Shown here: positions 8,549-15,586 of the stretch, one piece after another
Layout: every line of letters begins with the position of its first letter
Position numbering within the stretch: the first letter of the stretch is position 1
Assembly: GCA_903873415.1 (NCBI GenBank)
Contig: CAIQOK010000116.1
Coordinates: 1 to 34,704, forward strand
DNA from: an uncultured Verrucomicrobiota bacterium
Lineage (GTDB): Bacteria; Verrucomicrobiota; Verrucomicrobiia; Limisphaerales; CAIQOK01
Direction: 5' to 3'
Length of the DNA: 34,704 bases
Position numbers and translations under genes: made by a program
Notes under the pieces: generated by a model
What the model was told of the DNA's origin: nothing
What the model saw: only the letters and a program-made list of their open reading frames with translations
Database searches by the model: none

Positions 8549-9442
8549 TCAAAGCCGCTGAACCGACTTCCATCCAATGAGCACCCGGTTCAGAACTCCG
8601 CAGATTAGATAAACCGCGCCCAGCAGGACCACGTCGGTCGGTCCCACAGGCAGGTCGGCGCTGTAGGCCAGCCAGAAACCCAGAAAGGATGTCAGCCCGC
8701 CCAGCAGCGATGCGCCGATGACAAATTGCCGCATGGTCCGCGAGAACAAATGCGCCGTCAACGCCGGGATCAGTAGAAACCCAAACGCAATCAGCGGCCC
8801 CACGCTCAGCACCGCAATCGACACCGTCAGGCCGATCAGCAAATAGAGTGCGGCGTCCCAGAACACCACCTTTTTACCAAGCGTGGCCGCCATGGAACGA
8901 TCGAACGAAACGAACAAGATCTCCTTGTGAAACCAGCCCAGCACGCACAGCACCAGGGCCAGGGCAATCGCCGTCAGCTTGAGATCGAAATCGGAGATGG
9001 TGATGATCTCGCCCTTGAGCAGATCCAGCCAACCGGCCTCGGCAACCCGGTTCTTGGACAGGAGCAAAATGCTCGCGGCCGTGGCCACGACATAGACCGT
9101 GCCCAGGCGTCCCTCCGGCAGGCCGCGCCCCCGTCGTTCCATGAAGGCCAGGGACAGGATGGCCAGCAGAGTGAACAGCGTGGACCCGGCCAGGGCCAGC
9201 AAATGCCCGGTCTGTCCGTTGGAGCCGTGGGGCGCTGCGCCAAGGTGCAGCCACACGGGCAGGGACAAGGCCACGGCAACGCCGGTGGACGACACCTGAG
9301 GCAGCGCCACGCCCATGAATACAAGCCGGCGCAGGACGAGAAAGACCCCGACAAGCGGACAGGCAAATCCGACGAGCACACTGGTGTAAACCGAATTGCG
9401 CAGCAGAAAGTCGGGCGCTAAAATTTCCTTGAGTGTTTCCAT
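8549..9442 (-). CDS. Metal ABC transporter permease (ZnuB/MntB family)
   Basis: This 297-residue inner-membrane protein of the ABC-3 family has about eight hydrophobic segments spread over its length. It begins, like family members, with a hydrophobic segment followed by L-V-L-R-R and a G-x-A-L-P-Q-V-S-S-T-G-V-A segment (about 46-58), the family's coupling region. It carries zinc, manganese or iron into the cytoplasm together with the adjacent ATPase and binding protein. Its ATG overlaps the stop of the upstream ATPase gene by one base (TGATG), a sign of translational coupling. It is the last gene of the cluster. Confidence 0.9.
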   Translation of the reverse strand: METLKEILAPDFLLRNSVYTSVLVGFACPLVGVFLVLRRLVFMGVALPQVSSTGVAVALSLPVWLHLGAAPHGSNGQTGHLLALAGSTLFTLLAILSLAFMERRGRGLPEGRLGTVYVVATAASILLLSKNRVAEAGWLDLLKGEIITISDFDLKLTAIALALVLCVLGWFHKEILFVSFDRSMAATLGKKVVFWDAALYLLIGLTVSIAVLSVGPLIAFGFLLIPALTAHLFSRTMRQFVIGASLLGGLTSFLGFWLAYSADLPVGPTDVVLLGAVYLICGVLNRVLIGWKSVQRL

Positions 9443-10158
9443 CAGCCGGCCTCCACTTCGAATATTTCCGCCATGCGCTCCGGGGTGAAGAGTTCGGCGA
9501 CAGTCCCGTGCAATGCCCGGCCGTCATGGAGCCAAAGAATCCGTTGGGCGTGTTTGCGGACCAGCGGCAGATCGTGCGTGACCAGAAGCACAGTCAAGGA
9601 TCGTTCCTGATGAATTTGGGTGATGAACTCCAACAACACCCTCGTCGCCTTCACATCCACCCCGGCCGTCGGCTCATCCAGCACCAGGATGTCGGGGCGC
9701 GCGGCCAGAGCCCGCGCGATGAGCACCCGCTGCTTTTGCCCGCCGGAAAGCTGGCTGAATTTCCGGTCCGCAAACCCAGCCGCCCCGGTGGCCTGCAGGC
9801 AATCCCTCACAAAATCCCGCTCCCCGCGCCCGGGCCAGCGCCCCGGCCCGACCCGGCCATATGCGCCCATCAGGGCCACATCAAATCCGGTCAGCGGATA
9901 GAGCGGATCGAACTGAGTGGCCTGAGGCACATACCCGAAGATGAGTGCACGGCCCGGCGCAGCGTGAAGCTCGATCCGGCCCGCCACGGCAGGCTGCAGG
10001 CCGAGGATGGTTTTGAGCAAGGTGGATTTCCCCGTTCCATTGGCCCCCAGCAACGCCGTGAAACTGCCGCGGGAAATCACCAGGGAAATGCCCGACAAGA
10101 CCACGTGTCCGTCATAACCAATGGCCAGCTGGTCGAGGGTCAAAAGCGGCTCGGACAT
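9442..10158 (-). CDS. Metal ABC transporter ATP-binding protein (ZnuC family)
   Basis: The protein has 238 residues from the ATG at 10158. An open frame extends upstream to 10284, but only into the binding-protein gene. Motifs: Walker [10 protein letters not shown] (38-46), Q-loop near residue 79, signature LSGGQ (137-141), Walker B ILVLDEP (157-163) and the H-loop histidine in THDLP (about 195). It powers metal import at the cytoplasmic face. It starts 1 base after the stop of the binding-protein gene (TGATATG) and its stop overlaps the permease start, so all three are one coupled unit. Metal type is inferred from the neighbours. Confidence 0.92.
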   Translation of the reverse strand: MSEPLLTLDQLAIGYDGHVVLSGISLVISRGSFTALLGANGTGKSTLLKTILGLQPAVAGRIELHAAPGRALIFGYVPQATQFDPLYPLTGFDVALMGAYGRVGPGRWPGRGERDFVRDCLQATGAAGFADRKFSQLSGGQKQRVLIARALAARPDILVLDEPTAGVDVKATRVLLEFITQIHQERSLTVLLVTHDLPLVRKHAQRILWLHDGRALHGTVAELFTPERMAEIFEVEAG

Positions 10159-10159
10159 A

Positions 10160-11068
10160 TCATTTGGCTGCGGCAGCGAACGTGTGGACGATGTAATCCA
10201 TCTCGGCAATGTAGGTGGTGGTATCCGGCACCCCACCGGGCATGATCGGCAGGGTGATGAGCTTGGCTCCAGTCTGCCGGGCAATCAGGGTGGGAACCTT
10301 CTCGGGAAACTGCGGCTCCCGCACCACGACCGGGACACGCTCGGATTTCATCGAGGCGATCAGTTGCTCGATATGACGGGGGGTGGGATCCACACCGGGC
10401 TTGAGCTCGATGGTGCCGAAGTATTGCAGGCCGAAACGGGCGGCGAAATAGGGCCAGTGCTCATGATAGGAGACAAATTTAACCCCCTTGCACGGGGCGA
10501 GTTCCTGCTCCCAACCAATTATTTTCGCATCGAGTTTCGCAAGGTAACCCTGGCGGTTCCGGACAAATTCGGCCGCATGTTCCGGGGCGGCGGCGATGAG
10601 GGCCCGGGCGATATTCCCCACGGCAGTCTTCGCCAGCAGAGGGTCGAGCATGTAATGCGGATTGCCATACGGATGGACATCCCCCTCGGAATGATCCGTG
10701 GATTTGGGGATATCAACGGGCGAAACCCCTTGCGAACAGTCCACATACCCCGATTTACCTGGCAAGATCCGCGGGTTTTTGCTCGCCTCCAGCAACGCCG
10801 GCAGAAACACATGCTCGCAATCAAACCCAATAAGAACGACCAGGTCCGCGCGGTTCAGCAATGTGACAAAGCTGGGTTTCATCGGCACCCCATGCGTGTC
10901 TTCCACACCGCTGGCCAGGCTGCGAACCTCCACAAATTCGCCGCCGAGATTGCGGGTGAAGTCGGCCAGATCGGTGAGCGTGGTGACGACGCGGAGTTTG
11001 GCCGCCCGAGCGGGAAACAGACCGAGCGCGGCAACGACAAATGGGATCAGGAGGAATTTGAATTTCAT
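10160..11068 (-). CDS. Zinc/manganese ABC transporter substrate-binding protein (ZnuA-like)
   Basis: This 302-residue protein has a signal peptide (cut near residue 22, after A-R-A). It is a cluster A-1 metal-binding protein. Candidate ligands by family position are H59 (D-T-H-G), H138 (G-N-P-H-Y), H202 (Y-H-E-H-W) and the acidic residue E251 (R-E-P-Q-F). The loop before H138 contains two extra histidines (D-H-S-E-G-D-V-H), shorter than the His-rich loop of classic ZnuA. Three histidines favour zinc, though manganese or iron is possible. It acts in the periplasm and hands metal to the adjacent permease. It lies 32 bp after the barrel protein gene. Confidence 0.9.
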   Translation of the reverse strand: MKFKFLLIPFVVAALGLFPARAAKLRVVTTLTDLADFTRNLGGEFVEVRSLASGVEDTHGVPMKPSFVTLLNRADLVVLIGFDCEHVFLPALLEASKNPRILPGKSGYVDCSQGVSPVDIPKSTDHSEGDVHPYGNPHYMLDPLLAKTAVGNIARALIAAAPEHAAEFVRNRQGYLAKLDAKIIGWEQELAPCKGVKFVSYHEHWPYFAARFGLQYFGTIELKPGVDPTPRHIEQLIASMKSERVPVVVREPQFPEKVPTLIARQTGAKLITLPIMPGGVPDTTTYIAEMDYIVHTFAAAAK

Positions 11069-11100
11069 AAGAATTTAGGGCTTTGGATCGTTTGCTGGGC

Positions 11101-12555
11101 TCAGCGCTGTGTCCAACCATGCGAATGGGCCCCGATGATCCAAGCCCATTGCAAATAGACCGCATCATCCGGTTTGAAGCCGGAAACGGCATTGTGATCG
11201 GTATGGGTATATTGCAGACGCAGCTGGTTCCAATGGCTAAAGGCAAAGGTGATGAAAGGCGAATAGGCGGAAGTCTGGTCACTGTGATTCCAGGCGGCCT
11301 GCACCCAGTCATAGAGGAACCCCGCGCTCCACTGGCGGCTCCACTTGTGGCTCACATACGAGTAGAAACCGAGAGATCCCACTCCATTGAGGTGTTCCCC
11401 ATCACCCGGCCCGGAAAATGGGTTGGCCGGATTCCAATTTCCGTTCGGATCGAATCGGTAGCGGTTGTCGCTGTAGAGCACTTCGGTGCCCCAGGTTGAG
11501 CTGGAAAACTGATTGTCCCGCAGCGGCACGTAGCTGAGCTTGAAATCCAATCCCGCCAGACGGCGCTCGCGCTCGGTAAGCGTGCCGCCATCCGCCTGAA
11601 CACTCACGCCACCCCGGTCCTGGGTGGCCGGATTCCACAACCCGGAAGTGCCCGCCTCCAATTGCCAGCTCGGGGCCAGATCGAAATAAGTAGAAAGGCG
11701 TCCCCAGCCATTGAGTTTCGGGGCGCTCCGGAAAGTCCCGGGATTGTTCGGATTGGGACTGTCGCCACCAAACTGGTCGCCCGCTCCCAGGGTGAGACTG
11801 ACATAATGTTCGGTGGGCAGGAGCCAGTTGACCTGCGCGCCATCGGTGCGCGTCTCTCCGCCGATATATCGGTCGAGCACCTGAGGGCGGTTCACAAAGG
11901 GCAGTTCATGATCATGGATGCAGCCCAAGCGCCCGAACTCGCCGAAGAACCGGCCGGCCGTGAGCGTCAGGTTGCCGGGAAGTGATGTGGTCTGGAGGGC
12001 AGCCTCCTCAACACCAAGGGCCGCCTCACCGGTCAGAGGATCCGCCGAAGAATTGGCCACGATCCACGCTTTGGCAAACGGATCCACCGAGGCCATCGCA
12101 TTCAACTCCACCGATCGCTGAAAGATGTCAAAACCCCCGGGCCGCGCACTCCCGGTCTGATCCGACCCTTTGCTGCGATAGCCGAAAATGGTCTCCCCCA
12201 CCAGACCAATGGCAGGGTTGAATTCCCCGGGCAAGCTCTTCTTCTGGGCCTCGACAACCTGATCAACCCGCTCGTCGAGCCTCTTGAGGCGGTCCGGCGC
12301 CGCCGTTTCCACGGGTGTTTTTCCGGCGGCCAGCGGACTGAAATTAGTGGATGCCGGCAGGGCCCCCTGCGCGGACACCACCTCCATTTTTTGGATCAAC
12401 TGATTGATCAAGGCGCGGTCTTCGGCATGCACTTTATCAAAATACTCCCGCATCTGCTGCAACTGGAACCTCAATTCCTGGACTTCATTGGTTTCCCTGG
12501 CGCCCGCCAAGGGCATGACAAGCCCCAGGCAAAGCGCGGTGGCGATTTTTTTCAT
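11101..12555 (-). CDS. Predicted outer-membrane beta-barrel protein of the metal-uptake cluster
   Basis: This 484-residue protein has a signal peptide (residues 1-20) and then a helical, probably coiled-coil stretch (about 22-65; L-R-F-Q-L-Q-Q-M-R-E). After a linker comes a long region (about 115-484) of alternating polar and aromatic residues typical of porin-like barrels. The coiled coil followed by a barrel resembles porins that anchor to the cell wall. The C-terminal part is rich in His and Trp (for example H-S-H-G-W near the end), and it does not end in the usual aromatic residue. The gene lies directly upstream of the metal-binding protein gene on the same strand, so I infer it passes metal across the outer membrane. 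No TonB box or plug domain is visible. Confidence 0.7.
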   Translation of the reverse strand: MKKIATALCLGLVMPLAGARETNEVQELRFQLQQMREYFDKVHAEDRALINQLIQKMEVVSAQGALPASTNFSPLAAGKTPVETAAPDRLKRLDERVDQVVEAQKKSLPGEFNPAIGLVGETIFGYRSKGSDQTGSARPGGFDIFQRSVELNAMASVDPFAKAWIVANSSADPLTGEAALGVEEAALQTTSLPGNLTLTAGRFFGEFGRLGCIHDHELPFVNRPQVLDRYIGGETRTDGAQVNWLLPTEHYVSLTLGAGDQFGGDSPNPNNPGTFRSAPKLNGWGRLSTYFDLAPSWQLEAGTSGLWNPATQDRGGVSVQADGGTLTERERRLAGLDFKLSYVPLRDNQFSSSTWGTEVLYSDNRYRFDPNGNWNPANPFSGPGDGEHLNGVGSLGFYSYVSHKWSRQWSAGFLYDWVQAAWNHSDQTSAYSPFITFAFSHWNQLRLQYTHTDHNAVSGFKPDDAVYLQWAWIIGAHSHGWTQR

Positions 12556-12660
12556 GATTGCTCCAACAATGGTTTTTCAAGTGTTTCTAAGGGATTGGTT
12601 TGACGCCAAAAGCGCAAACGAATCATTTCGGGCACGGACAGAACGGGAGAACGGCAAAGG

Positions 12661-12987
12661 TTAGAAACAGGGGGGAGCGCGGCCCGGATCAAGCCGGAGA
12701 TCGGAGAAGCTGAGAACAACGTAAAAAATCCGGGGCATGACCATGCTCAAGGCCGGGATAAATCCGGCCACCAGCGCCAAAAGAGACGGGGAGTGAAGCT
12801 GACCGTGGGTCAAAAGTGTGACAGGACAGTGATGCCCGGAGTGATGGGCATCGGGGTGAATGGATTGGTGGAGGTCGGCGGAAGCGGCGAACAACTCAAG
12901 CGCAAAGAACAAGACCAGACACAAGAGCCCTGCCCACCGGAACCGACTCCGGGAATGGACAGCAAGCTCTGTGGGTGACGGATGCAT
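12661..12987 (-). CDS. Small His-rich exported or membrane protein
   Basis: This 108-residue protein starts at the ATG at 12987, before a Leu/Phe-rich signal or membrane segment (about 18-36). Next is a dense His segment (about 38-62, with D-L-H-Q-S-I-H-P and H-H-S-G-H-H-C), then a second hydrophobic stretch (about 67-92). The first hydrophobic segment followed by a His cluster with C-P-V-T-L-L resembles small DUF2946-like proteins found next to metal transport genes. It lies 105 bp upstream of the barrel gene on the same strand, so a role in metal binding or buffering in the periplasm is plausible. It overlaps nothing; the longer frame extending into the kinase gene is spurious. Confidence 0.65.
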   Translation of the reverse strand: MHPSPTELAVHSRSRFRWAGLLCLVLFFALELFAASADLHQSIHPDAHHSGHHCPVTLLTHGQLHSPSLLALVAGFIPALSMVMPRIFYVVLSFSDLRLDPGRAPPCF

Positions 12988-13060
12988 TGGCTGGGAAACT
13001 AAATGACAGCCCTGTGGAGGGGTCGCAAGTTCTTTCTTTGATAAAAGCTCCGTCCGCGCT

Positions 13061-14233
13061 TCAATCGGCCCCGGGGAGGGTGAAGAAAAAAGACGAACCC
13101 TTGCCCGGCTCGCTTTTCGCCCAGACCCGGCCGCCATGGTTCTGGACGATGTGTTTGACGATGGAAAGCCCAAGGCCAGTGCCTCCCTGCTCCCGGGACC
13201 GGGCCTTATCCACCCGGTAAAACCGCTCGAACACCCGTTCCAGCGACTCTGGCGCGATGCCCGGCCCGTCATCCTGCACACAGACCTCAATCAAGCCGAG
13301 AGCAGCCGGCGCGGCGGAGAGAGTGACATGCCCGTCATTCCGGCCGTATTTGATGGCATTGCCCACGAGGTTGCCCAGCACCTGATGCAACCGGTTCGCA
13401 TCGGCCCGGACCACCCCTTGGGCCACCGCATTGGTGAGAGTGACGTTTTTCGACCGGGCCTGGTTTTTGAAATCCTCCAGCACGCGATCCACCAAGGGAA
13501 CCAAGGGGAGTTCCTCCACGTTCAGGGTGACCCGGCCCGATTCCAGTTCGGAGATGATCAGCAGATCTTCAATTAGGAAATGCAAGCGCTCGGCATTGCG
13601 GTGGATTGTCTGAAGAAATCTCAAGCACACCTCGGGATTGTCCCGGGCCCCGTCAATGAGCGTCTCGACATACCCTTTGATCAGCGAGAGGGGGGTGCGC
13701 AACTCGTGGCTGACATTGGCAACGAATTCCTCCCGCGTCCGTTCCAAAAGCTTAAGCCGGGTCAAATCATGAAACACCAGCACCGTCCCCTGTCCCTCCC
13801 CGTCCTGGCCCAGAATCCCTGCGGCATTTATCTCCACGGAGCGGTCGGCAAAACCACCCAGCTTCAATTGATATCCCAGAACCTGTCTCTCGGCCTCAAC
13901 CCGGGCCAGCAACCCGGTGAGTTCATGCTGCCGCAACACCTCCAGCACCGTCATCCCCCGCACATCCGTGGCCACCTCAAACAGCTCGCCAAAGGCCCGG
14001 TTGGCCAGCTGGATGCGGCCCTGCGGATCCAGTAGCAACAGGCCCTCGACCATGCTGTTGAAAAGCGTTTCCTGCCGGGTCTGGATTTGCGCGGCCTGCT
14101 GGCGCTGCTGTTCCCGCAGCCGGTCCAGTGCAGCGGACCCTTGGGCTTGAATTCGGAGACAGTTTTGGCGCCACCGCAGATGAAGAACCAGAAGGGCTGC
14201 CGCGAGGAGGATACTGAGGATTTGCCAAAACAT
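13061..14233 (-). CDS. phoR: PhoR-like sensor histidine kinase
   Basis: This 390-residue kinase has one N-terminal membrane segment (about 3-20), a short coiled stretch, a PAS domain (about 52-160), and a HisKA dimerisation domain with phosphoacceptor H176 in V-S-H-E-L-R-T-P. The ATPase domain shows the N box (N-L-V-G-N-A-I-K-Y-G), G1 (D-D-G-P-G-I-A) and G2 (G-G-T-G-L-G-L). The lack of a periplasmic loop between two membrane helices matches PhoR-type kinases that sense through the transporter/PhoU complex. It follows the regulator gene after 9 bp, in regulator-kinase order. The Pho box upstream of the pair supports a phosphate role; no pst or phoU genes are in the window. Confidence 0.85.
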   Translation of the reverse strand: MFWQILSILLAAALLVLHLRWRQNCLRIQAQGSAALDRLREQQRQQAAQIQTRQETLFNSMVEGLLLLDPQGRIQLANRAFGELFEVATDVRGMTVLEVLRQHELTGLLARVEAERQVLGYQLKLGGFADRSVEINAAGILGQDGEGQGTVLVFHDLTRLKLLERTREEFVANVSHELRTPLSLIKGYVETLIDGARDNPEVCLRFLQTIHRNAERLHFLIEDLLIISELESGRVTLNVEELPLVPLVDRVLEDFKNQARSKNVTLTNAVAQGVVRADANRLHQVLGNLVGNAIKYGRNDGHVTLSAAPAALGLIEVCVQDDGPGIAPESLERVFERFYRVDKARSREQGGTGLGLSIVKHIVQNHGGRVWAKSEPGKGSSFFFTLPGAD

Positions 14234-14242
14234 GGGCCAAGG

Positions 14243-14947
14243 CTAGGCTTCAACAAAACGGTAACCCACACCCCGGACGGTATCGAGAAACTTTGCCGCC
14301 CCGCCGAGTTTTTCCCTCAGCCGGCGCATATGGGTATCCACCGTGCGGGTGTCCACCAGACTGTTGTATTCCCATACATCCCGCAACAGTTGGTCCCGGG
14401 ACTGAACGCGACCGCGGCGCTGGGCCAAAACCGAGAGCAGCTTGAATTCAGTGGCCGTCAGTTCGATGGCGCTGCCCTTGTAAGTCACCATGTGCCGGGG
14501 ATTATCAATCACCAGATCCCCGAAACGCAGCACCTGAGATTCCTCCTTGGGTTGGACCTGACCGCGCTGCAAAAGCTTCTTAACCCTCAACACGAGTTCC
14601 CGCGGGCTGAACGGCTTGGTGATATAATCATCGGCCCCCAACTCCAGCCCCAGCACCCGGTCGATTTCAGCCGCCTTGGCTGTCAGCATGATGATTGGAA
14701 TCCCCGCCGTGGCGGGATCGCGTCGGAGCATCTTGCAAATTTCGAGTCCTCCGATTTCCGGCAGCATCAGATCAAGGACGATCAATCGGGGCGAGGCGGA
14801 CCGGGCTTTAGTGAGCGCCTCGGCGCCATCGGAGGCCGTCACCACGGAAAAACCGGCCTGCTCCAAATTGAACTCCACCAGCTCCACCGCCTCCGGCTCA
14901 TCATCCACCACGAGAATTTTAGGTTTCAACGGGGCTTTGATTAGCAT
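14243..14947 (-). CDS. phoB: PhoB-like response regulator (OmpR family)
   Basis: The protein has 234 residues from the ATG at 14947. A TTG 36 bp upstream in the same frame is rejected because it lies inside the Pho box. The receiver domain shows D15/D16, phosphoacceptor D59, T89 and K111. The C-terminal winged helix spans about 138-234, with the OmpR-type T-x-x-E-F-K-L-L and D-T-H-M-R-R-L-R-x-K segments and a G-V-G-Y-R-F ending. When phosphorylated by the adjacent kinase it should bind direct-repeat sites such as those at 14976-14993, 15438-15455 and 28604-28621. The first of these sits in front of its own gene and suggests autoregulation. The PhoB name is supported by family and context rather than by a test. 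Confidence 0.87.
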   Translation of the reverse strand: MLIKAPLKPKILVVDDEPEAVELVEFNLEQAGFSVVTASDGAEALTKARSASPRLIVLDLMLPEIGGLEICKMLRRDPATAGIPIIMLTAKAAEIDRVLGLELGADDYITKPFSPRELVLRVKKLLQRGQVQPKEESQVLRFGDLVIDNPRHMVTYKGSAIELTATEFKLLSVLAQRRGRVQSRDQLLRDVWEYNSLVDTRTVDTHMRRLREKLGGAAKFLDTVRGVGYRFVEA

Positions 14948-14975
14948 GCGCAGAGCATGGCCACAACCACGGGAC

Positions 14976-14993
14976 TGTGACAAGAAGGTTACA
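14976..14993 (-). promoter_or_regulatory. Pho-box-like direct repeat upstream of phoB-like gene
   Basis: On the minus strand this reads TGTAACC-TTCT-TGTCACA, two 7-bp half-sites 11 bp apart in the same orientation. That is the geometry of a PhoB binding site. It ends 28 bp before the ATG at 14947 and covers the alternative TTG at 14983, which fixes the choice of start. The half-sites match those at 15438-15455 and 28604-28621. Confidence 0.7.
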
Positions 14994-15016
14994 ATCCGGC
15001 AACACGTGCCCTCCTT

Positions 15017-15394
15017 TTATTGCCGGGGCGGGGCGAGCAGTTCGTCGATCCTGGCAACAAGTTGGACCAGATTGCAGGGCTTGGTCATATACGCGCTGGC
15101 CCCGGAGGCCAAACCGGTCAGACGCCCGAAATCACTCGCCACGGCCGTGAGCATGATGATGGGCAAGGCGGCCGTGACCGAGTCCCGGCGCAGTATTTGG
15201 CAGACCTCCAACCCATCCAACTCCGGCATCATCCAGTCGAGCAGGATCAAATCAGGCGCAAGCTGGCGCACTTGACTGAGAGCCTCCACCCCGTTGAGAG
15301 CGGTGGCAATGGCATAGCCCCGGCGCCTCAAATTAAAAGCCAGCAGCTCCACTTGATCCGCCTCGTCATCCACCACAAGAATCCTGTTTCCCAC
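15017..15394 (-). CDS. Stand-alone response regulator receiver domain
   Basis: This 125-residue protein consists of a single CheY-like receiver with D9/D10, phosphoacceptor D53, T83 and K105 and no output domain. The start is a GTG at 15394 preceded by AAAGG at about 6 bp; a nearby ATG at 15400 is in another frame. It sits 70 bp upstream of the PhoB-like gene on the same strand and has its own Pho-box-like repeat (15438-15455). It may be a phosphate sink or an additional target of the PhoR-like kinase. The receiver is about 60 percent like the neighbouring regulator's by eye, which hints at duplication. Confidence 0.85.
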   Translation of the reverse strand: MGNRILVVDDEADQVELLAFNLRRRGYAIATALNGVEALSQVRQLAPDLILLDWMMPELDGLEVCQILRRDSVTAALPIIMLTAVASDFGRLTGLASGASAYMTKPCNLVQLVARIDELLAPPRQ

Positions 15395-15437
15395 CCCATA
15401 CCTTTAACAGAGGAATCCCCAATCTCAAGAGTCGGCA

Positions 15438-15455
15438 GGTTACGGTAACGTGACA
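15438..15455 (-). promoter_or_regulatory. Pho-box-like direct repeat upstream of receiver gene
   Basis: On the minus strand this reads TGTCACG-TTAC-CGTAACC, a 7-4-7 direct repeat with GTMAC cores 11 bp apart. Ten bases downstream is TGAGAT, a weak -10-like hexamer at the spacing expected for a Pho promoter. The site is 44 bp upstream of the GTG start of the receiver gene. The centre also forms a short palindrome, GTTAC-G-GTAAC, so another regulator is not excluded. Confidence 0.68.
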
Positions 15456-15559
15456 TTTACCGGCACCCCATCCGCCAGCAGAACCCTTGAACAGACCGGG
15501 AAGAGCCGCAGAAAAAAACCAGACTGCCTCGCGGCGTTCGGGGTTTGCCTCAGACCACG

Positions 15560-15581
15560 GCATTTCGGCCCGCCGAAATGC
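15560..15581 (-). terminator. Strong hairpin just after aconitase gene
   Basis: GCATTTCGG (15560-15568) and CCGAAATGC (15573-15581) form a perfect 9-bp stem with a 4-base loop. It lies 6 bases beyond the aconitase stop codon on the minus strand. No T tract follows, so it may stop transcription poorly or act mainly as an mRNA 3' end stabiliser. Confidence 0.6.
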
Positions 15582-15586
15582 CCGCA

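Noticed and set aside
10121-11158. 345-residue open frame opposite the metal-binding protein gene
   Set aside because: It is antisense to a gene with a signal peptide and family ligands. Composition is that of a shadow.
12988-13290. N-terminal extension of the His-rich small protein into the kinase gene
   Set aside because: It would overlap the kinase 3' end out of frame. The ATG at 12987 directly precedes the hydrophobic segment.
14087-14944. 285-residue open frame opposite phoB and phoR
   Set aside because: It covers the regulator gene and the start of the kinase gene on the opposite strand. It has no start context or motif.
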